Below are positions 1 to 7,524 of a stretch of DNA of 64,000 nt, one piece after another (within the stretch, counting starts at the first letter, position 1; each line of letters begins with the position of its first letter). This stretch comes from Thermoanaerobacterales bacterium. Its GTDB lineage: Bacteria > Bacillota > Desulfotomaculia > Desulfotomaculales > JASEER01. The stretch lies in contig JASEER010000006.1 of the NCBI GenBank assembly GCA_030019475.1, positions 1 through 64,000 of the forward strand, written 5' to 3'. The translations under genes were made by a program, and so were the position numbers. The notes under the pieces were generated by a model that did no database searches, was not told the origin of the DNA, and was given only the letters and a program-made list of their open reading frames with translations.

Positions 1-549
1 CTCTGGCAAACCCTCGACCCGGTGCTGGTCGTCCTCTACAGGGTTACGGGCCACCCGGTGGCCGACTTCTTCCTGGGCACCATGCTCGTCGCCTTCCTGA
101 CGGTTGTCGTGGGCGAGTTTACGGCTTCCATCGTCTACCGGTTGAACGACAGGCACCTCAAGACCCTGAACGCCCGGATGGTGCAGATGCACAACCGCTC
201 GCTGCAGGCCCTGCGGGAAGGGGAAAAGGAGCGGTACAAGAGCGCCAACCGGGAGGCGAACGACGCCTTTGGGCGAGTGTTCTTTAACGCCGTGGCCCTT
301 TCCGCCGCCTACCTGTGGCCCTGTTTCTTCATCCTGGGATGGATGCAGCTGCGGTTTATGGGCATCAACATTCCCGTGCCCTACACCGGCCTGGCGGCCA
401 ACTACGTGGTCGTCTTCCTGGTGTGCTACGTCCTGGGACGGATGCTTTTCAATGTCCTGCGTCCCCGGCTGCCCTACTTCAGCGGGGTGCAAAAGTTGCT
501 GGACGAACAGAACAGGGCGGCGCAGGGACTCGATAGTTTCGTTCATTAA
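1..549 (+). CDS. Membrane protein, possible EMC3/TMCO1 (DUF106)-like, 5' partial
   Basis: The reading frame is open from base 1, so the true start probably lies outside the window; the first candidate start, GTG at 22, has no visible ribosome binding site. The protein has an N-terminal membrane segment (FLGTMLVAFLTVVVGEF), a long charged amphipathic helix (about residues 40-80) and two C-terminal hydrophobic segments. This layout resembles the EMC3/TMCO1 branch of the YidC/Oxa1 superfamily, but the match is by architecture only. It lies 105 bases upstream of echA on the same strand and may belong to the hydrogenase operon, perhaps as an assembly or membrane-anchoring factor. That role is inference. 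Confidence 0.5.
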   Translation, partial: LWQTLDPVLVVLYRVTGHPVADFFLGTMLVAFLTVVVGEFTASIVYRLNDRHLKTLNARMVQMHNRSLQALREGEKERYKSANREANDAFGRVFFNAVALSAAYLWPCFFILGWMQLRFMGINIPVPYTGLAANYVVVFLVCYVLGRMLFNVLRPRLPYFSGVQKLLDEQNRAAQGLDSFVH

Positions 550-654
550 CTCAACCCCCCTTAAGTTCCCATAGCCTTTCCCGGGCCCGCGGGCGGGACT
601 CGATTCCGGGTCCTGCCCGGGCCGGGAGGGGAATCAAGCGCAGGAGGTGCAAAG

Positions 655-2595
655 ATGGCGAGCGCCGAGACTCTGGTTTGGGCCCTGGTCCTGCTGCCCG
701 TTGCGGCCGGGCTGATCGCCCTTCTCCCCCTGGGCGGCGCGGGGCGGAAGGCGCTGTTCGTCCCGGTGGCGCTGGTGATGGCCGGCGCTTCGGTCTACCT
801 CACCGCCGGGGTGGCCGCGGGCGGGCCGATAGCGATAGGCTTGCCCCACTCCTGGGATACGGTCCTGACGGTCCTCGACTTTGCGCTGCTGGCCTACTTC
901 ATCTATGCCGGCCTTGCCGCCCGCCACAGCCTGGTGACCGGCCTGGCGGCGGCCGGCGCCCTCGGCCTGGCGTATTTGAAGTTCGCCCGGCTGAGCGGAT
1001 ATACCCCGGCCGAACCCGTTTTCTACATTGACATGCTCTCGGCCGTGATGTGCCTGGTGATCTCCATCGTGGGCTCCCTGATCGTGCTCTACGCGCTCGA
1101 CTACATGCCGCGGCACGAGGAGCACCTGGGGTTGGAGAAGAGCAGGCAGCCGCAGTTCTTCCTCTTCCTGGCGGGCTTCCTGGGCGTGATGAACGGGCTC
1201 GCCTTCGCCGACAACCTGCTCTGGCTTTACTTCTTCTGGGAACTGACCACGCTCTGCTGCTTCCAGCTCATCCGGCACGACCTGACCGGCGAGGCCAAGG
1301 ACAACGCCCTGCGGGCGCTGTGGATGAACCTGCTGGGCGCCGTGGCCCTTCTGGCCGGCACCGGCCTCGCCTTCCAGCAGACCGGCTCGGTGTCGGTGCA
1401 GAAGCTGATCGACATCGGGGGGGCTGGTTCGGGCATTCTTCTGGCTCTTGCCCTGCTATGCTTCACCGGATTCACCAAGGCCGCCCAGGTGCCCTTCCAG
1501 AGCTGGCTGCTGGGGGCGATGGTCGCGCCCACGCCGGTTTCCGCGCTGCTCCACTCGAGCACCATGGTCAAAGCCGGCGTGTACCTCGTTCTGCGACTGG
1601 CTCCGGCCTACTGCGGCACCACCCTCTCCGATATGATCGGCCTGTTCGGCGGCTTCGTGTTTATGGTGACCTCCATCCTGGCCGTCAGCCAGCCGGTGTC
1701 CAAGCGGGTGCTGGCTTACTCCACCATCGCCAACCTGGGGCTGATCGTCTGCTGCGCCGGGATCAACACCGACCTGGCCATCGCGGCGGGCATCGCGCTC
1801 ATCGTCTTCCACGCCGTGTCCAAGGGCGCCCTGTTCATGGCCGTCGGGATGGTCGAACAGCACATCGGCAGCCGGAACATCGAGGATATGGAAGGGCTGC
1901 GCTTCCGGACGCCGGTCGTGGGAGCGGCCATGGTCGTGGGCATGCTCTCCATGCTCTTCCTGCCCTTCGGCGTGGCCTTCTCCAAGTGGGCGGCCATTGA
2001 AGCCGCGGGCCTGGAGGAAGGGTGCTTCCTGGTCATCACCGCCTTCCTGGCGGTCGGCAGCGCGGCCACCCTGCTCTTCTGGGCGAAGTGGACCGGGCGG
2101 CTGCTGACCGCCGGGGCCGGGCCGCGGGAACGCCGGGAGGACGCGCCGGGCCTGGCCTACCTGGCCGTCACCGGCCTGGTCGCGGGCGCTGTCGTGCTGA
2201 GCGTTTTTATCGCGCCCCTGATGAAGCGGCTGGTCATCCCCGCCCAGGTGGGGATGGGCTACGCCAATCCCTTTGACCTGACGGCCTGGAACCTGGTCAC
2301 CGCGAACGGCTCCTTCACCCCGTGGGCCCTCTTCATCGCCTGCGCGGTCGCGGTCCTGCTCCCGGCGCTCTGGGTCAAGGACCCGGAGGCCGACGGGACG
2401 GCTCCCGGTTACCTCTGCGGCGTTAACGTCGACGGCGGCGACGAGAAGTTCTGGTCCGCCGGCGGTGCCGCGGTCCCGGTGGCCACCGGGGGCAGCTACT
2501 GGGCCTCGGCCTTCGGCGAGGAGAAGCTGACGCCGGTCTTCAACTGGGCGGCGCTGGCCGGCCTGGCGGCCGTCTTTCTGGGGGTGATCCTATGA
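655..2595 (+). CDS. echA: Ech-type hydrogenase membrane subunit A (NuoL/antiporter-like)
   Basis: 646-residue polytopic membrane protein of the proton-conducting NuoL/MrpA family, in the range of EchA proteins. The typical antiporter-like core is visible: residues near 150-180 carry the charged loop before FFWELTTLC, and the segment around TKAAQVPFQSWLLGAM with the following PTPVSALLHSSTMVKAG is the family hallmark with the channel lysine and histidine. It should couple ferredoxin oxidation and H2 formation (or the reverse) to ion movement across the membrane. ATG follows AGGAGG with 8 bases between. The stop overlaps the start of echB by 4 bases, indicating translational coupling. Confidence 0.9.
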   Translation: MASAETLVWALVLLPVAAGLIALLPLGGAGRKALFVPVALVMAGASVYLTAGVAAGGPIAIGLPHSWDTVLTVLDFALLAYFIYAGLAARHSLVTGLAAAGALGLAYLKFARLSGYTPAEPVFYIDMLSAVMCLVISIVGSLIVLYALDYMPRHEEHLGLEKSRQPQFFLFLAGFLGVMNGLAFADNLLWLYFFWELTTLCCFQLIRHDLTGEAKDNALRALWMNLLGAVALLAGTGLAFQQTGSVSVQKLIDIGGAGSGILLALALLCFTGFTKAAQVPFQSWLLGAMVAPTPVSALLHSSTMVKAGVYLVLRLAPAYCGTTLSDMIGLFGGFVFMVTSILAVSQPVSKRVLAYSTIANLGLIVCCAGINTDLAIAAGIALIVFHAVSKGALFMAVGMVEQHIGSRNIEDMEGLRFRTPVVGAAMVVGMLSMLFLPFGVAFSKWAAIEAAGLEEGCFLVITAFLAVGSAATLLFWAKWTGRLLTAGAGPRERREDAPGLAYLAVTGLVAGAVVLSVFIAPLMKRLVIPAQVGMGYANPFDLTAWNLVTANGSFTPWALFIACAVAVLLPALWVKDPEADGTAPGYLCGVNVDGGDEKFWSAGGAAVPVATGGSYWASAFGEEKLTPVFNWAALAGLAAVFLGVIL

Positions 2596-3449
2596 CCCTG
2601 ACGACGGTACTGACCGCGCTCGGCGCCCTGGTCCTCGCGCCCCTGGCCGGCGGGCTGCTGTACGGCATCGACCGCAAGGTAACGGCGCGCCTGCAGGGCC
2701 GGATGGGGCCGCCCGTCGTCCAGCCGTTCTATGACTTCTTCAAGCTGGCGGCCAAGAAACGTATGATGACCTCCCGCGGCAGCGGCGTCTGGGCCTGGGC
2801 CTATCTCCTGCTCACCATGACGGCCTTCGCCCTCTTCTTCCTCGGGCAGGACCTGCTGGTCGTGGTGCTGGTGCTGGCCTTCGCCGGCGGCGCCCTGGCT
2901 TACGGCGCCTTCGCCGTGCGCTCGCCCTACGCGCACCTCGGCGCGCACCGCGAGCTTTTACAGATGGCGGCCTACGAGCCCATCCTGCTGCTGACCGTGG
3001 TGATGTTCGCGATGGAGACGGGGAGCTTCACGGTTTGCGGGGTCCTGGCCGCCGCGGGCCCCCTGCTCCCGGCCCTGCCCCTGACCTTCCTCGCGGTGCT
3101 CATCGCCCTGGGGATCAAAATGCGGAAGTCGCCGTTCGACATCGCCGCCTGCGAGCACGCCCACCAGGAAATCGTGCGCGGCGTCTATACCGAGTACTCC
3201 GGGAGGTACCTGGCCCTCATCGAACTGGCGCACTGGTACGAACTGGTGCTGGTGCTGGCCGTCGTCGCCCTCTTCTGGGCGCAGCCGCTGTGGGTCGGGG
3301 CCCTGATCGCCGCCGGCGTCTTCCTGCTGGAGCTGTTCGTCGACAACCTCGCCGCCCGCTTGCGCTGGTCGTGGATGGTCACCGCCGGCTGGGGGCTGGG
3401 GATCGGTTTCATCATGATCAACATGGTCCTTCTGCGCTGGCTGGCTTAG
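2592..3449 (+). CDS. echB: Ech-type hydrogenase membrane subunit B (NuoH-like)
   Basis: 285-residue protein of the NuoH/EchB/HycD family, the membrane anchor linking the hydrophilic hydrogenase module to the ion-pumping arm. Hallmarks are the early GRMGPPVVQPFYDFFKL segment (about residues 36-52), where NuoH contacts the quinone-like pocket and the NuoB-type subunit, and the charged loop KMRKSPFDIAACEHAHQE (about 176-193). Multiple hydrophobic helices span the rest. It starts inside the last codons of echA (ATGA overlap) and precedes echC, the canonical Ech order. Confidence 0.92.
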   Translation: MTLTTVLTALGALVLAPLAGGLLYGIDRKVTARLQGRMGPPVVQPFYDFFKLAAKKRMMTSRGSGVWAWAYLLLTMTAFALFFLGQDLLVVVLVLAFAGGALAYGAFAVRSPYAHLGAHRELLQMAAYEPILLLTVVMFAMETGSFTVCGVLAAAGPLLPALPLTFLAVLIALGIKMRKSPFDIAACEHAHQEIVRGVYTEYSGRYLALIELAHWYELVLVLAVVALFWAQPLWVGALIAAGVFLLELFVDNLAARLRWSWMVTAGWGLGIGFIMINMVLLRWLA

Positions 3450-3486
3450 CGCTGCAGGGGGGAGAGAGAGAGGAGGTGTGTCGCCG

Positions 3487-3924
3487 GTGGGTTTGGTCGC
3501 CACGTCTCGGGTTAAGTCCCCGTGGATCCTCCATTACTGCACGGGCGGCTGCAACGGGTGCGATATCGAAATCCTGGCCTGCCTGACGCCCCTGTACGAC
3601 GTGGAGCGTTTCGGCATCCTCAATATCGGCAACCCCAAGCACGCCGACCTGCTGGTCGTCACCGGACCCGTCAACTGGAAGAATGCCGACGTGTTGAAGA
3701 ACCTGTACGAGCAGATGCCGGCCCCCAAAATGGTCATGGCCGTCGGGGCGTGCGCCTGCGGCGGCGGGGTCTTCCACAACTGCTACAACACCCTGGGCGG
3801 CGTGGACAAGGTCATCCCGGTGGATGTCTACGTCCGGGGCTGCGCCGCGCGGCCGGAGGCCGTCATCGACGGCGTCGTGGCCGCGCTGGATAAGCTGGCC
3901 GGGCTCGGCCGGGGGGAGGGGTAA
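3487..3924 (+). CDS. echC: Ech-type hydrogenase small subunit (NuoB-like, [4Fe-4S])
   Basis: About 145 residues, homologous to the small subunit of group 4 [NiFe] hydrogenases and NuoB. Cysteines for the single proximal [4Fe-4S] cluster are seen in CTGGCNGCDIE near the N-terminus, GACACGGG in the middle and RGCAARPEA near the C-terminus. In the complex it passes electrons from the EchF ferredoxin domain to the NiFe site in EchE. GTG at 3478 sits almost on top of AGGAGG, so GTG at 3487 (10-base spacing) is preferred; the start is not certain. The next gene begins 3 bases after the stop. Confidence 0.9.
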   Translation: MGLVATSRVKSPWILHYCTGGCNGCDIEILACLTPLYDVERFGILNIGNPKHADLLVVTGPVNWKNADVLKNLYEQMPAPKMVMAVGACACGGGVFHNCYNTLGGVDKVIPVDVYVRGCAARPEAVIDGVVAALDKLAGLGRGEG

Positions 3925-3927
3925 GGT

Positions 3928-4281
3928 TTGGAAGAGGTCATTGCCTCCAAGGACCGGATACAGGACGAAGCCAGGAAACTGCTGGACCGGGGCGCCCGGC
4001 TGGCGAACCTGGTGTGCATCGACGACGGGGAGACGTTTGAGCTGATTTACGTTTTCCAGGAGGGGCTGGACCTGGTCGACGTCCGGGTACGCGTGGCCAA
4101 GGATGAGGAAGTGCCCAGCCTCTCGGGGCTGCAGCTCAGCGCCGCCCTGATCGAGAACGAGGTCAAGGAGTTCTTCGGCCTCAACATCACCGGGCTCGCC
4201 ATCGACTTCCAGTGCCGCATGCTCCTCGGCGCCAAAAGCCCCCGGACGCCGATGCTGAAGCAGTTGCCGGTCGTACAGTGA
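3928..4281 (+). CDS. echD: Ech-type hydrogenase subunit D (NuoC-like)
   Basis: 117-residue protein in the EchD/NuoC position between the small and large subunits. The C-terminal half carries the NuoC-like pattern: SAALIENEVKEFFGLNITGLAIDF, compare the ERE-x-YDxFGI region of NuoC, followed by a short tail. It has no cofactor motif; family members stabilise the small/large subunit interface. TTG at 3928 follows a GGAGGGG sequence at suitable distance and lies only 3 bases after the echC stop. Confidence 0.85.
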   Translation: MEEVIASKDRIQDEARKLLDRGARLANLVCIDDGETFELIYVFQEGLDLVDVRVRVAKDEEVPSLSGLQLSAALIENEVKEFFGLNITGLAIDFQCRMLLGAKSPRTPMLKQLPVVQ

Positions 4282-4293
4282 GGAGGGCGCCTT

Positions 4294-5370
4294 ATGGGAC
4301 GAGTTACTTTTCCCTTCGGTCCGCAGCACCCGGTCCTGCCCGAGGCCATCCAGCTGCAGCTTACCTGCGAGGACGAGCGGGTCATCGAGGTGATGCCGGT
4401 CATCGGGTACATGCACCGGGGCATCGAAAAGGCGGCCGAGAAGAACCCTTTCGTCAACAACGTTTTCCTGTGTGAGCGGATCTGCGGCATCTGCAGCTTC
4501 ATTCACGCCCACTGCTACTGCGAACTCATTGAGAATGTAATGCGCATCAAGGCGCCCCCGCGCGCCGCCTACCTGCGGGTCTTCTGGGGCGAGCTTTCCC
4601 GCATCCACAGCCATCTCCTGTGGATGGGGCTTCTGGCCGACTCCTTCGGCTTTGAGAGCCTGTTCATGCAGTGCTGGCGGGCGCGGGAGATCGTCCTCGA
4701 CATCCTGGAGATGACCACCGGGCAGCGCGTCATCCAGTCCTCGTCGGTCATCGGCGGGGTGCGCCGGGACATCAACGGCGAGACGGCCTGCCGGATAAGG
4801 AAGATGCTGGAGCGGTTCGGGAAGGAGTACGACGCCTGCTTCGGCGTCTTCAAGAACGACTACACGGTCAAGCAGCGCACCGTCGGGAAAGGTGTGCTGT
4901 CCAGGGAACAGGCCTGGGCGCTGGGGGCGGTCGGTCCCACGCTGCGCGGCAGCGGTGTCGCCTATGACGCGCGGATGCTGCGCTACGGCGCCTACGGGGA
5001 ACTGGGGTTCGAGCCCGTGGTGGAGACCGCCGGCGACAGCTACGCCCGCATGATGGTCCGGGCGCGGGAGATCCACCAGTCGCTGGAGTTGGCCTTCCAG
5101 GCCCTCGACAGCCTGCCCGAGTCCGAGCTGGCCGTAAAGGTGGCCGGGTTCCCGGAGGGGGAGGGCATGATCCGCGTCGAGCAGCCGCGCGGCGAGCTGT
5201 TCGAGTACGTCAGGGGCAACGGCACCGCCCGCCTCGAACGGCTGAAGGTCCGCACCCCGACCTTCGCCAACATCCCGACCCTGCTGGCGATGCTCCCGGG
5301 CTGCGAGCTGGCCGATGTGCCGGTCATCGTGATGTCCATCGACCCGTGCATCGCCTGCACGGAACGCTGA
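4294..5370 (+). CDS. echE: Ech-type [NiFe] hydrogenase large subunit (NuoD-like)
   Basis: 358-residue catalytic subunit. Both NiFe-binding cysteine pairs are present: L1 as RICGIC (residues 62-67, Cys64 and Cys67) and L2 as DPCIACTER at the extreme C-terminus (Cys352 and Cys355), so this is a true hydrogenase and not a NuoD-type subunit that has lost nickel. The protein ends exactly at the arginine of the L2 motif, so there is no C-terminal extension for a maturation endopeptidase, as in some Ech enzymes. It catalyses reversible proton reduction with ferredoxin as electron partner. ATG at 4294 follows GGAGGGC. Confidence 0.95.
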   Translation: MGRVTFPFGPQHPVLPEAIQLQLTCEDERVIEVMPVIGYMHRGIEKAAEKNPFVNNVFLCERICGICSFIHAHCYCELIENVMRIKAPPRAAYLRVFWGELSRIHSHLLWMGLLADSFGFESLFMQCWRAREIVLDILEMTTGQRVIQSSSVIGGVRRDINGETACRIRKMLERFGKEYDACFGVFKNDYTVKQRTVGKGVLSREQAWALGAVGPTLRGSGVAYDARMLRYGAYGELGFEPVVETAGDSYARMMVRAREIHQSLELAFQALDSLPESELAVKVAGFPEGEGMIRVEQPRGELFEYVRGNGTARLERLKVRTPTFANIPTLLAMLPGCELADVPVIVMSIDPCIACTER

Positions 5371-5396
5371 CCGCTTAAAAAGGAGGGGTTGCCGGC

Positions 5397-5744
5397 ATGC
5401 CTGTGATGAGCCCGCAGTTGATCAAGAACTTCTTTTCCGGTCCCGCTACGCGGGCCTACCCGGCCGTCAAGCGCGCGCCTTTCCCCGAGGGGCGGGGTCA
5501 TATCGTTTACGACGCCGAACGCTGTGCCTACTGCGGGATCTGTGCCGGTATCTGCCCGGCCGACGCCGTCCGTATGCAGGAGGATCGGGAGAACCTGGTC
5601 ATCAGGCGGACCTTTGACTCCTTCAAGTGCATCTACTGCAACAGATGCGTCGAACTCTGCCCCAACGGCGCCCTGAAAATGGAGGCGCAGCATCCGGAAT
5701 CGGCCACGGCCAGGTCGGTGAGGGTGACGGCGGCCGGCAGGTAG
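5397..5744 (+). CDS. echF: Ech-type hydrogenase ferredoxin-like subunit (NuoI-like)
   Basis: 115-residue polyferredoxin subunit with two 4Fe-4S motifs, CAYCGICAGICP (about residues 42-53) and CIYCNRCVELCP (about 78-89), the NuoI/EchF signature. It receives electrons from soluble ferredoxin and hands them to EchC. The start ATG at 5397 follows AAGGAGGGG. It is the last gene of the ech cluster. A perfect GC palindrome (5745-5762) begins right after the stop but has no T-run, so termination there is uncertain. Confidence 0.93.
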   Translation: MPVMSPQLIKNFFSGPATRAYPAVKRAPFPEGRGHIVYDAERCAYCGICAGICPADAVRMQEDRENLVIRRTFDSFKCIYCNRCVELCPNGALKMEAQHPESATARSVRVTAAGR

Positions 5745-5998
5745 GCCGCTCCCGGGAGCGGCGGCGGCCGGCAATCGGAGTCGCCCACTCCGTTTGGCCC
5801 AAAATTCTTACAAACAGCACAGATCGATTACAAGTGAAGGCCACCGGCAGCGGCATCAACCGCGCCCCGCGGTGGCCTGAAGCCGTTGAAGCACAATTAT
5901 TTGACACATGTCAGAAAACTTGGTCCCCATTAGAAGGGGAAAGATCATGCGGGGACGAATACAATATTGATGCGGAGGCGAGGGAGGTGATCCAGGCT
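5745..5998. other. Intergenic region after ech with candidate regulatory dyad
   Basis: Perfect 18-base GC palindrome (GCCGCTCCC/GGGAGCGGC) at 5745-5762. An AT-richer patch at 5901-5913 reads TTGACACATGTCA, a dyad of TGACA and TGTCA two bases apart that overlaps a TTGACA -35-like hexamer (5901-5906). No convincing -10 box is found at standard spacing. The dyad could be an operator for one of the neighbouring Crp/Fnr regulators; this is inference. Confidence 0.3.
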
Positions 5999-6679
5999 AT
6001 GTCGGGGGACGTTTTGTCGCACGAGGAGGACGCTCTGGTCGTCAACGAACGTGAACACGAGATGCTCTGTAAAACCGGGATTAAAGTGCACTACCCCAAG
6101 GGCCAGATCATTTTCTCGGCGGATGAATACGCCGACCGGGTGTACCTGGTCGAGGAAGGGTACGTCAAGATCTACCGCCTTAACCCGGACGGGCGCGAGG
6201 TGACGGTGGGCAGCATCAGAAACCCGGGCGAGATGATGGGGCTGGCCGAGACCCTCTATCACGGCACGCGCACCTGTTTCGCCGGAGCCATCACCGATGT
6301 TACGCTTGTCATCCTCACCAAGGCGCAGTTCCTGGACGTTCTGACCACCGAACACCGCCTCGCCCTGAAGGTCGCGTCCCTGCTGGGGGCGCGGATGAGG
6401 GCCGCCGAAGCGATGGTCTACGACCTGATGTGCTGGCAGGCCCCCGGGCGTCTGGCTCTCATGCTGCTGAAGATCGGTGAGCGTTGCGGGGTGAAGACCA
6501 ACGAAGGCATCCGCATCAAGCTCAAACTAACGCACAACGAGATCGCCTCCATGATCGGTTCGACGAGGCAGACCGTCACTTCTTTAATGAACACCTTCCG
6601 GGACGAGAACTGCATCGCCGTCGACGGGCGGGAAATCGTCATCAAGGACTCCAAGAAGCTGGCCGAGTGGGTGGTTTAG
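5999..6679 (+). CDS. Crp/Fnr-family transcriptional regulator, paralogue 1
   Basis: About 226 residues: an N-terminal cyclic-nucleotide-binding-like beta-roll (from HYPKGQIIFSADEYADRVYLV through the NPGEMMGLAETLY cassette), a dimerisation helix, and a C-terminal winged helix (LTHNEIASMIGSTRQTVTSL recognition region). The effector is not identifiable. The cassette TRTCFAGA has a cysteine but no four-cysteine Fnr iron-sulfur pattern, and the CooA haem ligands are not evident. The frame is open far upstream; ATG at 5999 behind GGGAGG is chosen because it matches where the paralogues begin. It lies directly downstream of the ech genes. Confidence 0.85.
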   Translation: MSGDVLSHEEDALVVNEREHEMLCKTGIKVHYPKGQIIFSADEYADRVYLVEEGYVKIYRLNPDGREVTVGSIRNPGEMMGLAETLYHGTRTCFAGAITDVTLVILTKAQFLDVLTTEHRLALKVASLLGARMRAAEAMVYDLMCWQAPGRLALMLLKIGERCGVKTNEGIRIKLKLTHNEIASMIGSTRQTVTSLMNTFRDENCIAVDGREIVIKDSKKLAEWVV

Positions 6680-6717
6680 GCCCGGACTTATCTCAGGGTA
6701 TTCTGCTTTTTATTTCG

Positions 6718-6751
6718 GGCCGGCCGTTGTTAGCGCCGGCCTTCAATATTT
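6718..6751 (+). terminator. Putative rho-independent terminator after crp paralogue 1
   Basis: Stem GGCCGGC (6718-6724) pairs with GCCGGCC (6735-6741) over a 10-base loop, followed by TTCAATATTTT. Placed 38 bases after the stop of the upstream regulator. Confidence 0.55.
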
Positions 6752-6815
6752 TCAGGGGCGTCGGCTTCTTGACAGTTGCCCCGGCCGATGTAAGACTGAA
6801 AAAGGGGCGGTGCTG

Positions 6816-7469
6816 ATGACCGATCTCACCCTGAATGACTATGAGCGCCGGGTGCTCCGCGAGGCCGGGGTCAGGGTGCACTATCCCAGGGGCCAGATCA
6901 TCTGGTCGGCGGAAGAGGTTGCCGACCGCGTTTACCTGGTCGAGGAGGGATATGTCAAGGTCTACCGCATTGATCCGCAGGGGCGCGAGTTGGCGGTAGA
7001 GACCATGCGCAACCCGGGCGAGCTCATGGGGGTCGCGGAGACCCTTTACGGCGGCAAACGCACCTGCTTCGCCCGTGCCGTCACGAATGTGACCCTTGTC
7101 GTCCTGACCGGGCGGGAGTTCCTCGCCGTCCTGAACACCGAGCACCGGTTCGCCTTAAAAGTCGCGTCCCTGCTCGGCTCCCGGATGCGGGAAGCGGAGG
7201 AGCAGGCCTATAGGCTGGTCTGCTGGCAGGTACCGGGCCGGCTGGCTTTGATGCTCCTTAAACTCGCCCGGGATTACGGGATAGAGACCGGGCGGGGCAC
7301 CAGGATCGGCATTCAGCTGACTTACAGCGAGATAGCGTCCATGATCGGTTCCACCCGCCAGACCGTGACCTCGCTGATGAACACCTTCCGGGACGAGGGG
7401 TGCATCACCGTGGAGGGCAGGGCGATCATCATCAAGGACGCCGAGAAGCTGGCCGAGTGGGTCGTATAA
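6816..7469 (+). CDS. Crp/Fnr-family transcriptional regulator, paralogue 2
   Basis: 217 residues, collinear with the two other Crp/Fnr proteins in this window and near-identical to paralogue 1 in the helix-turn-helix (EIASMIGSTRQTVTSLMNTFRDE), so the three probably read related operators. The N-terminal beta-roll begins at HYPRGQIIWSAEEVADRVYLV. ATG at 6816 is chosen because AAGGGG lies 8 bases upstream; GTG at 6810 is too close to it. A TTGACA hexamer at 6769 with a TAAGAC 16 bases on is a weak promoter candidate. The convergent hdrA-mvhD gene ends 56 bases downstream. Confidence 0.87.
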   Translation: MTDLTLNDYERRVLREAGVRVHYPRGQIIWSAEEVADRVYLVEEGYVKVYRIDPQGRELAVETMRNPGELMGVAETLYGGKRTCFARAVTNVTLVVLTGREFLAVLNTEHRFALKVASLLGSRMREAEEQAYRLVCWQVPGRLALMLLKLARDYGIETGRGTRIGIQLTYSEIASMIGSTRQTVTSLMNTFRDEGCITVEGRAIIIKDAEKLAEWVV

Positions 7470-7493
7470 GGACCCCCGGATTACCGGGGGTCC
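7470..7493. terminator. Shared hairpin between convergent genes
   Basis: Perfect 10-bp stem GGACCCCCGG / CCGGGGGTCC with loop ATTA, located between the stop of the plus-strand regulator and the stop of the minus-strand hdrA-mvhD gene. No strong T-run on either side, so it is probably a bidirectional terminator or mRNA 3'-end stabiliser. Confidence 0.6.
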
Positions 7494-7524
7494 TCGTCTG
7501 CCTGCCGGCCTTTGAAGGGAATCC

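Noticed and set aside
3418-5076. 552-codon minus-strand frame opposite echC-echE
   Set aside because: Shadow of codon-biased hydrogenase genes with His/Asp-rich low complexity.
5627-5998. A 124-residue N-terminal extension of the first Crp/Fnr protein
   Set aside because: The extension overlaps echF, is not shared by the two paralogues and has no domain; ATG at 5999 fits the family length.
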